Shown here one piece after another: positions 25,870-34,698 of a DNA stretch of 48,839 nt. Under the pieces are notes generated by a model, which had not been told where the DNA came from, ran no database searches, and was given only the letters and a program-made list of their open reading frames with translations. The stretch lies in NCBI GenBank assembly GCA_947624195.1, contig CANQJH010000009.1:1-48839 (forward strand). Reading direction: 5' to 3'. The stretch is from an uncultured Clostridia bacterium. GTDB taxonomy: Bacteria; Bacillota; Clostridia; TANB77; CAG-508. The stretch's first letter is position 1. Each line of letters begins with the position of its first letter. The translations under genes were made by a program, and so were the position numbers.

Positions 25870-26418
25870 TTATGCTTCTTTTATATTGCTCTTATTCATT
25901 GAATCATAGCAATGTCTACAAAGAGCCAAGTATTGTTTATCTCCAATTAAAATGTCAGTATCTTTATTTCCTTTAAAATATGTGTATACTGCATTTTCAG
26001 ATTTACAATTATCGCAAATTGCCGTCATCATATTAACATTATCTGATATACATAATAAATCAGCCATTTTACCAAATGGCTTTTTTTCTGCTGTTAAGTT
26101 AAGACCAGCAATAAAGAATTTTTTGCCTTTACATGCCATTTCTTCAATTGTTTTAACATCACCATCAAGAAATTGAAATTCATCAATGCAATAAACATCA
26201 GCATCATATTTTTCTAAATCTTGTATATTATTGATTACAGTAGCAGGGATGTCTATACCGTATCTTGAAGCAACGACATCACGTCCGGCTCTTGTATCAA
26301 TAGAAGGCTTAAACATTTTAACATTTTTACCAGCAATTAATTGCCTTTTATATTCATTTAATATTTGTTGTGTTTTGCCACTTTTCATTGGCCCTGAATA
26401 TACATTTATTTCGCCCAT
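25870..26418 (-). CDS. tdk: Thymidine kinase (TK1 type)
   Basis: Salvages thymidine to dTMP with ATP. P-loop GPMKSGKT (residues 9-16), Walker B-like CIDEFQFLDG, and the zinc-binding pairs CDNC and CRHC flanking the lasso loop. 182 residues, normal. A site AAGGGG lies 8-12 nt before the ATG at 26418. Confidence 0.95.
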   Translation of the reverse strand: MGEINVYSGPMKSGKTQQILNEYKRQLIAGKNVKMFKPSIDTRAGRDVVASRYGIDIPATVINNIQDLEKYDADVYCIDEFQFLDGDVKTIEEMACKGKKFFIAGLNLTAEKKPFGKMADLLCISDNVNMMTAICDNCKSENAVYTYFKGNKDTDILIGDKQYLALCRHCYDSMNKSNIKEA

Positions 26419-26519
26419 TTTTTACCCCTTATATTTTTAGTTTCCTAAATATCATAATACATTAAAAATAAAGTATCAAGTAAAATATCAAAAAATAAAA
26501 TTATATTTTTGTAATATAG

Positions 26520-26548
26520 TTGTAAAAAAAATATAAAAATGATAAAAT
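26520..26548 (+). promoter_or_regulatory. Promoter of murB-yvcK
   Basis: TTGTAA (26520-26525), 17-bp spacer, TAAAAT (26543-26548). Confidence 0.6.
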
Positions 26549-26585
26549 ACAATTGCTATATTTATATTAAAAGGAGAGTAGATAT

Positions 26586-27480
26586 TTGAAAGAAATTGAA
26601 GACATTGTAGGAATAGAAAATATTAAATACTTTGAACCTATGTGTAATCATACTTCATTTAAGATTGGTGGCCCAGCAGATATATTCATATCTATTAACA
26701 ACTTAGATAAATTACAAAAGCTTTTAAAATATTGTAGAGAATCAAATATATTACTTACTATAATCCGGTAATGGAACAAATTTGTTAGTATCAGATGAAG
26801 GAATAAGAGGTGTTGTAATAAGATACACAGCAGATGAAATAAACATAAATAAAGAAGATGGTCAGGTTATATGCAGTGGAGGTGTCATTAACGGTGTACT
26901 CTCTACGAAACTTACAGAAAATAACTTATCTGGATTTGAATTTGCTTCAGGTATACCGGGAACTATTGCAGGTGCAGTTTATATGAACGCGGGAGCATTT
27001 GACAATGAAATGAAGGATATTGTGCAATATGTGAAGTACATAGATATTCCTTCAAATGAAATAAAAGTTTTACATAATAATGAAATGGAATTTGATTACA
27101 GAAAATCCATATTTCAATCTATGAATACAGTAATTGTCGAGGTAGGACTAAAGTTAAAAAATGATAGCAAGGAAAACATAGAAAACAGGATAAAAGAATA
27201 TAGAGAAAAAAGAATTCAAACTCAGCCTTTAGATTACCCAAGTGCAGGAAGTACATTTAAAAGAGGCAAAGATTTTATCGCAGCTAAGTTAATTGATGAG
27301 GCAGGACTCAAGGGCTATACTATTGGAGGAGCACAAGTATCTACTAAACATGCAGGCTTTATAATAAATAAAGGAAATGCTACAGCGCAAGACATAATGG
27401 ATTTGATAGATTATGTAAAAAAGGTTGTTTATGATAAATTTGAAAAAAAATTAGAAACAGAAGTGAGGATATTGAAATAA
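26586..27480 (+). CDS. murB: UDP-N-acetylenolpyruvoylglucosamine reductase MurB, split by a +1 frameshift at CGG
   Basis: MurB reduces the enolpyruvyl group with NADPH and FAD to make UDP-MurNAc, an essential wall step. TTG 26586 follows AAAGGAGAG. Residues 1-61 (MCNHTSFKIGGPADI...) stop at TAA right after an in-frame CGG (26767-26769). Skipping one C reads ...TII GNGTNLLVSDEGIRG, exactly the FAD-binding loop of MurB, and continues to the end with GFEFASGIPGTIAGAVYMNAGAF and PSAGSTFKRG. Apart from this base the gene is complete (about 297 residues), with no decay. Its stop overlaps the yvcK start (TAATG). Either a sequencing error or a translated +1 shift; a dead gene is unlikely. Confidence 0.9.
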
Positions 27481-29162
27481 TGAAAGGTTTTTTTAAATGG
27501 TTTAGAGGAAAAGCAAAGATTAAGAGATGGATATTTTTAATATTATTAGGCGTCGTGCTAACTTGCTATGGTATAGCAAAATTAATTGACGCAAGAACCT
27601 TAAATGTAGTAGAAATCGTAACAGTAGTTGTATCATTTGTACTTGGATTTACATTTATTGTACTAGGAATTATTTATATGCAAAAGAGAATGCTAGAATT
27701 GCTAGTAGAGGAAAGCGATACAAGAAAAGAAACAAATAATGTAAATACTCTAATATTTAATAAAAAAGTTTACAATCAAGGACCTAAAATCGTAGTAATT
27801 GGTGGTGGCAGTGGTTTAAATACAGTATTAAGAGGACTTAAAAATTACACAGATAATATTACTGCTATTGTTACAGTATCAGATTATGGAGAAACTCCAA
27901 CAGATTCAAGAAAGCAATTGGAAGTATTACCACTTGATGACATAAAACAAAGTTTAACTGCTCTAGCATATGATGAAAGTCAAATGGAGAGTTTGCTAAA
28001 CTGCCAATTTGAAAATGGCAAGCTAAAAAATCTAGCTTTTGGAGATATATACTTTTTAGCAATGAACGAAGTATATCATAATTTTGCAAAATCAATAGAA
28101 AGTTCAACAGGAGTTCTTAATATAACAGGAAGAGTATTGCCTGTAACCCTAGAGCCAATCAATATATGTGCTGAACTTGAAGATGGAACTGTAATTGAAA
28201 ATAGAGATAAAATTCCTGAAATTGTTAATCAAACAAATAATAAAATAGGTAGAGTATATATTAGCCCAACTAACACAAGACCAGCACCAGGAGTTATAGA
28301 AGCAATACAAGAGGCAGACGCAATAGTAATTGGACCAGGAAGCTTGTATACTAACGTTATACCTAACTTATTGGTAAAAGGTATAGCAAAAGCGATTAAA
28401 GAATCTTCTGCAATTAAAGTGTATGTAAGCAATATAATGACAGAAATGGGACAAACAGATGAGTATAAGCTATCAGACCACATTAAAGCAATTGTGGATT
28501 ATGTTGGAAAAGGTATAATAGACTATTGTATTTACGATACAGGCGAAATTATTCCTGAATTTATCCATAAATATAACGAAGAAGGAAAAGACATCGTTAT
28601 ACCAGATGTGCACAAGGCCAAAGAATATGGAATTAAATTGATTCAAAGAAATCTATCAAACATTGAAGATGATAAAGTTAGACATGATTCTGATGTAATT
28701 GCAACTACAATAATACAATTAATATGTGATGAATTAAAATTTGAAGATATGCAAAACGACAGTCAATATATGATGCTTAACTCTAGATTAAAAGAGACCA
28801 AAAGGGAAATACACAAAAGGGAAAGAGCTGAAAGAAAGTTCCGCAAATCTGGAAGAAAGCAATTTGAAAGAAGAGACAAAGATAGCAAATTTAAAGAAAA
28901 GTATAAAAAAAGAGTGCAGTCTATTAGAGAAAGCGACAAAAAAACAGAAGAGAAAACGAAGAAAAGCAAATCAGTGTTTAGTAAACTAGCAGACTTAGAT
29001 TCAACTAATAAATATAAAGATATGCTAAAAGACCAAGAAACCGCAGAATTAAAATTATTTGATGCTGTTTCTCAATTGGGAATTACAAAAAAGAATGTAG
29101 ATATAGAAGAAAAGGAAAATAAAGACACGAATAAAAAAGAAAAACACAAAAAGAAAAAATAA
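27480..29162 (+). CDS. yvcK: YvcK/GlmR-family protein with N-terminal membrane helices and basic tail
   Basis: YvcK binds UDP-GlcNAc and tunes wall precursor supply. Core with VVIGGGSGLNTVLRGLK (about 102-118), VSDYGETPTDSRKQLEVLPL, ALAYDES, GDIYFLAMNE and VIGPGSLYTNVIPNLLV. Unusual additions: two membrane helices (about 17-65) before the core and about 130 Lys/Glu/Arg-rich residues after it. The standard protein is about 320 residues, this one 560. It overlaps murB by one base. rapZ and whiA, its frequent neighbours, are not here. Confidence 0.92.
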   Translation: MKGFFKWFRGKAKIKRWIFLILLGVVLTCYGIAKLIDARTLNVVEIVTVVVSFVLGFTFIVLGIIYMQKRMLELLVEESDTRKETNNVNTLIFNKKVYNQGPKIVVIGGGSGLNTVLRGLKNYTDNITAIVTVSDYGETPTDSRKQLEVLPLDDIKQSLTALAYDESQMESLLNCQFENGKLKNLAFGDIYFLAMNEVYHNFAKSIESSTGVLNITGRVLPVTLEPINICAELEDGTVIENRDKIPEIVNQTNNKIGRVYISPTNTRPAPGVIEAIQEADAIVIGPGSLYTNVIPNLLVKGIAKAIKESSAIKVYVSNIMTEMGQTDEYKLSDHIKAIVDYVGKGIIDYCIYDTGEIIPEFIHKYNEEGKDIVIPDVHKAKEYGIKLIQRNLSNIEDDKVRHDSDVIATTIIQLICDELKFEDMQNDSQYMMLNSRLKETKREIHKRERAERKFRKSGRKQFERRDKDSKFKEKYKKRVQSIRESDKKTEEKTKKSKSVFSKLADLDSTNKYKDMLKDQETAELKLFDAVSQLGITKKNVDIEEKENKDTNKKEKHKKKK

Positions 29163-29205
29163 ACAAACTAATCAAAGTACACTAAAAGTAATAAAAAATG
29201 TAAGA

Positions 29206-29263
29206 AAGGGAGTGAACACTTAAATAGAAGTATTTTCTGTTTAAGTGTTCATACAAGAAACAA
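29206..29263 (+). promoter_or_regulatory. Distant SD plus 17-bp hairpin before the debranching enzyme gene
   Basis: AAGGGAG (29206-29212) abuts a hairpin: positions 29213-29229 pair with 29235-29251, 17 bp with one G-U and a 5-nt loop. ATG 29264 lies 12 nt beyond it. Linear SD-to-ATG distance is 51 nt; folded it is 12. Confidence 0.65.
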
Positions 29264-31285
29264 ATGAGAGAGTGGATTATTACAAATGGAATAGGTGGAT
29301 ATGCTTCATCTACAGATTATGGTGGATTAAATACTCGTAAATATCACGGATTATTAATTGCTTCTGAAACACCACCATATAACCGTAAATTGATTTTATC
29401 CAAATTAGACGAAAGCATTGAAATTAATGGCAAAAAGACGATGCTATACACCAACAAAGCAAATAATGAAATAACCAATGGCAATAAATATTTAATAAAA
29501 TTTGAAAAAGATATTATACCAATCTATACATATAAAGTTTCAAAAGTTATAATAGAAAAGTCCATTTGTATGATACATGGCAAAAATGCAGTAGCAATAG
29601 TATATAGAATAATGAATCAAAAATCAAAAACTAAATTCTATTTAACACCAGTAATAAATTACAGAGATTTTCACTCATTAACAAAAACAAAAAAATTTGA
29701 TTGCAAGCAAATAATATCAGACGAAAAAGATAAAGTACAGCTTGAGTTATTTAATCAAAAAATTAATATGGGCATAAAAAATGCTAAATATGAAAAATAT
29801 GAAAATAACATATTCTATAAAATGCAGTATGATGTAGAAAAAGACAGAGGATTTGATTACGAAGAAAATCACTTAGTACCAGGCACATTTACGGTAGAAC
29901 TTAAGCCTAATGAAGATAAAGAAATAGTATTTATCTGTTCATTAGACGGTAAATATGGCTTAAGCTATGAAGAAATAAACAATTTATCAGGTGAAGAAAT
30001 CATCAATAATGAATTAAATAGAATAAACACCCAAATTAAAAAATCAAAACTTTTAAATAACAATGATACAAAATTTGAAGATAAAGAAGCATATAAAGAT
30101 TTAGTAAAAAAATATATTGTAGCAGTAGACAATTTCATTGTTTATAAACCTTCAACTAAACTACATACGATAATTGCCGGATATCCGTGGTTTGGAGAAT
30201 GGAACAGGGACACATTAATCGCATTTGAAGGATTATTGCTAGTTACAAAAAAATTCGACTTGGCAGAAGAAGTTTTGTTATCATGCATGAATAAAATTAA
30301 ACAAGGTTTGATTCCTAATGGTTACGAAGAATATACAGGAAAGCCAATGTACAATAGTGTAGATAGTTCGCTGTTATTTTTTGAAGCGGTAAATAGATAC
30401 TTAGCATATACAAATAACTACGACTTTGTTAAGGACAAGTTATATAATGACATGAAAAATATAATAGACAATTATATCGATGGAATTAACATAGACGGAA
30501 ATAACATATATATGGATGACGTTGACTACTTAATTGTAGCCGGCACTCCAAAAACACAAAACACGTGGATGGACGCTAAAGTAAATGGTGTAGCCATAAC
30601 TCCTAGAAATGGAAAAGCAGTTGAAATAAATGCAATGTTTTATAATGCTTTGAAAGTTATGCAAGAAATAAATAAAAACTGGAATAAAAAATTAGCACAA
30701 GCAGAATATGCATACATATCTAAAAAACTAAAAACTTCATTTGAAAAAAACTTTTATAATGATGACAAAAAAAGTTTGTATGATGTAATAGGTGATGATA
30801 AGATAAGACCAAATCAGTTATTTGCAATAAGCCTATCGTACCCAGTTTTAGATTGTGATCAAGAACCTGCAAAAGAAATTTTTGTAACAGTAACTAAAAA
30901 GTTATTAAATAAATATGGACTTATGACATTAGCAAAAGAAGAAGAGGGATTCGCTCCAAAATACGAAGGAGGACCAGAGCAAAGAGATAGTGTATATCAT
31001 CAAGGAACTACATGGCCATTCCTTTTGGGACAATATTATAATGCTCTAAAAAATCTAATGAACGCGGAAGAAAATGAAATACATAAAAAAGAATTTATAG
31101 ATACACTTATACAACTTAAAGTAAAGATTGCAAATACATTTACTAACGAATTGATTAATGGAAATACATCTGGAAGTATATGTGAGATATACGATGCGGT
31201 TAATCCAAAACAAGGTAAAGGAGCTTTTGCACAAGCTTGGAGTGTAGCAGAAATTTTTAGAATTATATTTGATCAAATTGAGTGA
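29264..31285 (+). CDS. Glycogen debranching enzyme (amylo-alpha-1,6-glucosidase, GH133)
   Basis: Hydrolyses alpha-1,6 branch points left by phosphorylase. N-terminal domain REWIITNGIGGYASSTDYGG with NTRKYHGLL; catalytic (alpha/alpha)6 barrel with GYPWFGEWNRDTLIAFEGL (about 304-322), NTWMDAKVNGVAITPRNGKA, and GPEQRDSVYHQGTTWPFLLG. 673 residues, normal. No SD directly before ATG 29264: the only candidate is AAGGGAG 51 nt upstream, separated by the hairpin at 29213-29251. In-frame upstream codons give no better start. Possibly cotranscribed with holA. Confidence 0.93.
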   Translation: MREWIITNGIGGYASSTDYGGLNTRKYHGLLIASETPPYNRKLILSKLDESIEINGKKTMLYTNKANNEITNGNKYLIKFEKDIIPIYTYKVSKVIIEKSICMIHGKNAVAIVYRIMNQKSKTKFYLTPVINYRDFHSLTKTKKFDCKQIISDEKDKVQLELFNQKINMGIKNAKYEKYENNIFYKMQYDVEKDRGFDYEENHLVPGTFTVELKPNEDKEIVFICSLDGKYGLSYEEINNLSGEEIINNELNRINTQIKKSKLLNNNDTKFEDKEAYKDLVKKYIVAVDNFIVYKPSTKLHTIIAGYPWFGEWNRDTLIAFEGLLLVTKKFDLAEEVLLSCMNKIKQGLIPNGYEEYTGKPMYNSVDSSLLFFEAVNRYLAYTNNYDFVKDKLYNDMKNIIDNYIDGINIDGNNIYMDDVDYLIVAGTPKTQNTWMDAKVNGVAITPRNGKAVEINAMFYNALKVMQEINKNWNKKLAQAEYAYISKKLKTSFEKNFYNDDKKSLYDVIGDDKIRPNQLFAISLSYPVLDCDQEPAKEIFVTVTKKLLNKYGLMTLAKEEEGFAPKYEGGPEQRDSVYHQGTTWPFLLGQYYNALKNLMNAEENEIHKKEFIDTLIQLKVKIANTFTNELINGNTSGSICEIYDAVNPKQGKGAFAQAWSVAEIFRIIFDQIE

Positions 31286-31359
31286 AAATAAAGACTATTA
31301 TTAGATAAAATACTCTATTTAAGCTGGGTAAGTATTTTCTATAAAAGAGAGGTATGAAC

Positions 31360-32310
31360 TTGATTTATTTATTATATGGGGAAGATAATTACATAAAGAA
31401 TGACTACTTAAAAAAAATAAAAAAGAATTTTGGCGAAGCTAGTCTGGGAATTAACTATATTCAAATTGATGAAAATAATTATCAAAATATAATATCTGAT
31501 ATTGAAACTCCAGCTTTTGGTTATGATAAAAAGCTTATTGTAGCAAGGGATTGTGGTTTATTAAAAAAGAAAAATCAAATAGGTGAAAAGTTAGCTGAAT
31601 ACATTACAGAAAACGACTTAGAAGGAGTTGAATTAGTATTAATCGAAGATGAGATTGATAAAACAGCAAGCTTATTTAAGATTTTGCAAAAAGAATCAAC
31701 ACTAAAAAAGGCGGTCATAAAAGAATGTAATGAAAGAAAAGCAAATGAAATTATATCTCAAATTAAATCAATATCAGCAGCATACAACGTAAATATAAAA
31801 GAAAATACAGCACAATACATAATAGAATGTGTTGGAACAAATATGCAAGATATTATAAATGAACTTAGAAAGTTAATTGAATTTGAGGGAAAAGGCGGAA
31901 CGATAACAAAAGAAGATGTAGACAATTTAACAATAAAAAAGTCAGAAAGCATCATATTCGATTTGACAGATAGTTTGGGAAAAAAGAATATAAAAGAAGC
32001 AATAAAAGTGTTGCACAATTTGGTTTATTCGAGAGAGCCATCTCAAAGAATATTAATTATGCTATATAACCACTTCAAAAAACTCTATATTGTGAAATTA
32101 TCAGGCGGAACCAATGTTGCACAAAACTTGAAGCTTAAACCAAACCAGTTGTTCTTGGTAACAAAGTATCAAAATCAAGCTAAATGTTTTTCGGAAAATG
32201 AGCTAAGAATTCTTTTAGATGAGCTAATTAATTTGGATGAATCATCTAAAAATGGAAATATTGATTTGGATATTGGAATAGAATCAGTGCTATGTAGATA
32301 TTGCTCTTAG
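31360..32310 (+). CDS. holA: DNA polymerase III delta subunit
   Basis: HolA opens the beta clamp in the clamp loader. Starts at TTG 31360 (LIYLLYGEDNYIKNDYLKKI), 8 nt after GAGAGG; the ATG at 31354 lies only one base after that SD. Later features: YDKKLIVARDCGLLKK, EGVELVLIEDE, IIFDLTDSLGKKNIKEAIKVL and the C-terminal helical end. 317 residues, normal. In Firmicutes holA is usually followed by rpsT and gpr. Here gpr follows only after 7 kb, with the peptide island between and no rpsT. Confidence 0.9.
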   Translation: MIYLLYGEDNYIKNDYLKKIKKNFGEASLGINYIQIDENNYQNIISDIETPAFGYDKKLIVARDCGLLKKKNQIGEKLAEYITENDLEGVELVLIEDEIDKTASLFKILQKESTLKKAVIKECNERKANEIISQIKSISAAYNVNIKENTAQYIIECVGTNMQDIINELRKLIEFEGKGGTITKEDVDNLTIKKSESIIFDLTDSLGKKNIKEAIKVLHNLVYSREPSQRILIMLYNHFKKLYIVKLSGGTNVAQNLKLKPNQLFLVTKYQNQAKCFSENELRILLDELINLDESSKNGNIDLDIGIESVLCRYCS

Positions 32311-32337
32311 AGTAGCAACTACATAGCTATTCTTTTA
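32309..32337 (+). terminator. Intrinsic terminator after holA
   Basis: GAGTAGC, 9-nt loop, GCTATTC with one G-U, then TTTTATTT. Confidence 0.75.
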
Positions 32338-32405
32338 TTTAAATATGTTTATTTTTTTAATCAAAGTGTTAGTATGACAAGATTTACATATTTTCTCAAA
32401 TAAAC

Positions 32406-32519
32406 TTGAAAAAATTACAAAAATATGGTATAATTATTCCGGTATTTACCACAAAGGTAGTATAACACACATTTTAGGAGGTTACGCACATGATCGACAA
32501 GCATTACACGCCAGTATAA
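32406..32519 (+). repeat. Left promoter cassette with a 9-codon mini-gene
   Basis: TTGAAA (32406-32411), 17 bp, TATAAT (32429-32434), a leader with TTTACCaCAAAGGTA, TTAGGAGG, then ATG ATC GAC ... TAA (32490-32519), coding MIDKHYTPV. It is closely similar to the cassette at 38919-39010, whose gene runs 54 codons from MIETKNFTLV. It looks like a truncated relative. Confidence 0.7.
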
Positions 32520-32662
32520 TCTTACAATTGGGGAAAATATAAAAAAACTGATATTACTTGATTCTATTTAAAAATATAAGTTATTTTATAAAAAGATAAA
32601 AGAGGTATAGATAAGAAATTTTTCATATAATTATATAAAAATAAGTTAAAAAGTCAAAACTC

Positions 32663-32691
32663 TTGATGTTTGTAAAAATATATGATATACT
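32663..32691 (+). promoter_or_regulatory. Promoter of the peptide island
   Basis: TTGATG (32663-32668), 17-bp spacer, TATACT (32686-32691), about 105 bp before the precursor gene. Confidence 0.65.
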
Positions 32692-32796
32692 TTCTCATAT
32701 AATAAAGAATAAGTATAGTAATTAAATTTATCTATATTTATTGTGCTTGATAGATTTAACTTAAAAAAATATATATAAAGAAAGGAGGTTACCAGT

Positions 32797-32871
32797 ATGA
32801 AAGAAAATGAAAATCAAGTAGAACTTGAAGAAATAGTTTCTGTAAGCTGTGGAACTTGTGATACTAACTAA
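32797..32871 (+). CDS. Putative RiPP precursor peptide, 24 residues, two cysteines
   Basis: AAAGGAGGTT lies before ATG 32797. The peptide begins MKENENQVELEEIVSV, an acidic leader, and ends VSCGTCDTN. The likely core is SCGTCDTN with Cys at positions 18 and 21. It sits directly before three radical SAM/SPASM enzymes and a PqqD-like protein, the usual layout of ribosomally made, modified peptides. Thioether formation at the Cys residues or other crosslinks are possible; the product is not known to me. A strong hairpin follows the stop, which would keep precursor mRNA in excess over the enzymes. Confidence 0.7.
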   Translation: MKENENQVELEEIVSVSCGTCDTN

Positions 32872-32906
32872 ATTAAGAAAGAGATTTTATCTCTTTCTTA
32901 ATTTTA
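32871..32906 (+). terminator. Attenuating terminator after the precursor gene
   Basis: A perfect 15-bp stem, AATTAAGAAAGAGAT (32871-32885) with ATCTCTTTCTTAATT (32889-32903), then TT. It starts inside the precursor stop codon; partial read-through would supply the enzyme genes. Confidence 0.8.
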
Positions 32907-32924
32907 TAAAAGGAAATTGGTGTT

Positions 32925-33500
32925 ATGAATATAAAGTTAAATTTAACTAATCAAATAATAAAGAAAATTTTTTATAATCAATTATACTCAGTAAAAATAA
33001 AAATTATCTATGAAGGAGAAATATATACATTTAATGGAATATTTGATGAAATTAATGTTAATCTGAAAACAGACATTAGTTTTAGGGATAATCAAACATA
33101 TCAGATTATTATAAGCGTTGTATCATTGGGAATTCAAATTTTGAAAAGAAAATATACATTTATTTATCATAAAAATAATAAATACAAATTAGATGAGGAT
33201 TGTTCGATTATAGATGAAAGTAAAACTAATCAAATAAATATAATAGATTCTTTAGCTGATAAAAATTGTTTTGAGTTAAAATATCGAGTTAATCCTTTAT
33301 GTGCATTTAGAGACGAAAAAGATAAAGTTTCAATATATCTAAATGGGAATGTTTATTTAATTAGTGGAAATTTATTAAATATATTTAAAAATGTACTAGA
33401 ATTAAATGAACTTAACCTTATACAAATAGATAATAAAAAAATGATAAATAATCTTAATATTTTAATTAAGAAAGGATTTATAATTGCTTATGAAAGATAA
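32925..33500 (+). CDS. Island protein: beta-rich N-terminus with winged-helix (PqqD-like) C-terminus
   Basis: 191 residues. The first ~95 alternate as beta strands (YSVKIKIIYEGEIYTFNGIF). The last ~75 (YLNGNVYLISGNLLNIFKNV ... NNLNILIKKGFIIAYE) look like a degenerate PqqD/RiPP recognition element: strand, strand, three helices. It would bind the precursor leader. AAGGAAA precedes ATG 32925. Its end overlaps the first radical SAM gene. Assignment is by pattern only. Confidence 0.55.
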   Translation: MNIKLNLTNQIIKKIFYNQLYSVKIKIIYEGEIYTFNGIFDEINVNLKTDISFRDNQTYQIIISVVSLGIQILKRKYTFIYHKNNKYKLDEDCSIIDESKTNQINIIDSLADKNCFELKYRVNPLCAFRDEKDKVSIYLNGNVYLISGNLLNIFKNVLELNELNLIQIDNKKMINNLNILIKKGFIIAYER

Positions 33501-34494
33501 TTTCGTAATAAATACAGCCCAATATCCATATTCGGTAGGAATTGCGATAACGAACAAATGTAATCTTCATTGTATACATTGCAATATGAATAGTGGACAA
33601 GCCTTGAATAATGAACTTACAAAAAATGAATGTTTTAAACTAATAGGTGAGTTAAAAGAAAATAAAGTGCAAAAAATTAATTTTTTTGGTGGAGAACCTT
33701 TAGTAAGAAATGATTTTTTTGAGATAGCTAATTATGCATATAATTTAGGTATATTTGTTCATGTTACGACAAATGCATTACTAGTAACGGATAATATTAT
33801 AAAAAATGAATTATATAAATTTGAAATGGTTAGGGTAAGCTTAGATGGACCTACCCCTGAAACTCATGAATTTATAAGAAATAAAAAAGGAACATTTGAG
33901 AAAACTATAAATAATATAAAAAAAATGGTAGATAATGGTGTAGATGTAGGAGTTGTTACCTGTATTTCACATAAAAATATAAAATATTTAAAGGAAATGG
34001 TACAATTATTAACAGAACTTAAAATAAAAAGATGGTTTATACCGCTGTTATCAACTGCTGGAAGAGGAAGTAGCTTATCGTCTGAAGTATTACTGCCACA
34101 TGAAATAAAAGATCTTTTAATTGAACTTGAAAAGTTAACTAAAAAAGCTAGTTTTATAATTAACCTTGATTTGCCATATACTTTTTTACTAAAGAATAAA
34201 AATAATAAGATAAAATCTTCATGTCCTGCTGCAATAACAGAATTAACAATATTTGCAAATGGGGATGTTTCCCCATGTTGTGAGATTCCAGTAATTGGTG
34301 GAAATATTAGAAAAAATACAATTGAGGATATATGGAATAATAGTGATGTTTTTAAAAATTTTAGAAATAAAAATTTAATCAAAGGAAAATGCTCAAAGTG
34401 TCCTTACCTAATAAATTGTGGAGGTTGTAGAGCTAATGCTTATATAAAATACAATGATTATTTAGAAGGAGATGATGCCTGTTGGAAAAATTAA
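33490..34494 (+). CDS. Radical SAM/SPASM peptide maturase 1
   Basis: 334 residues. The radical SAM motif CNLHCIHC (Cys 26, 30, 33 of this frame) binds the catalytic 4Fe-4S; FFGGEPLVR follows. The SPASM part has SCPAAITELTIFANGDVSPC, CSKCPYLINCGGCRANAY and a final Cys, enough ligands for one or two auxiliary clusters. It is of the PqqE/MftC/AhbC type. Start is ATG 33490 (or TTG 33484) with AAAGGA upstream. It overlaps both neighbours. The reaction on the precursor is unknown. Confidence 0.88.
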   Translation: MKDNFVINTAQYPYSVGIAITNKCNLHCIHCNMNSGQALNNELTKNECFKLIGELKENKVQKINFFGGEPLVRNDFFEIANYAYNLGIFVHVTTNALLVTDNIIKNELYKFEMVRVSLDGPTPETHEFIRNKKGTFEKTINNIKKMVDNGVDVGVVTCISHKNIKYLKEMVQLLTELKIKRWFIPLLSTAGRGSSLSSEVLLPHEIKDLLIELEKLTKKASFIINLDLPYTFLLKNKNNKIKSSCPAAITELTIFANGDVSPCCEIPVIGGNIRKNTIEDIWNNSDVFKNFRNKNLIKGKCSKCPYLINCGGCRANAYIKYNDYLEGDDACWKN

Positions 34495-34694
34495 ATGTGA
34501 TAGAATATAAATTTCGTGATGAATTAGATGATAAGTTACTTGCTTATAATATTATAACATCTGATATGTATTTTTTTAGTGGGAATACAAGAAGGTTTAT
34601 AAAAAACATAATAAGCAATAAAAAACAAGACATAAAATTAGAAAGCAAATATCTAACTTACCTAAAAAATAAACGTATTATAATAGAGGAGTAA
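34482..34694 (+). CDS. PqqD-like RiPP recognition element, 70 residues
   Basis: Pattern of PqqD: strands (EYKFRDELDDKLLAYNIIT, DMYFFSG), then helices (NTRRFIKNIISNK, LESKYLTYLKNKRIIIEE). Stand-alone PqqD-like proteins present the leader peptide to the radical SAM enzyme. It overlaps the upstream enzyme by 13 nt and precedes the next by 4 nt, so it is translated with both. Identification rests on size, pattern and context. Confidence 0.6.
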   Translation: MEKLNVIEYKFRDELDDKLLAYNIITSDMYFFSGNTRRFIKNIISNKKQDIKLESKYLTYLKNKRIIIEE

Positions 34695-34698
34695 AAAA

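Noticed and set aside
26586-27480. murB as a decayed pseudogene
   Set aside because: Only one base disturbs the frame; all motifs, the stop overlap with yvcK and the promoter are intact.
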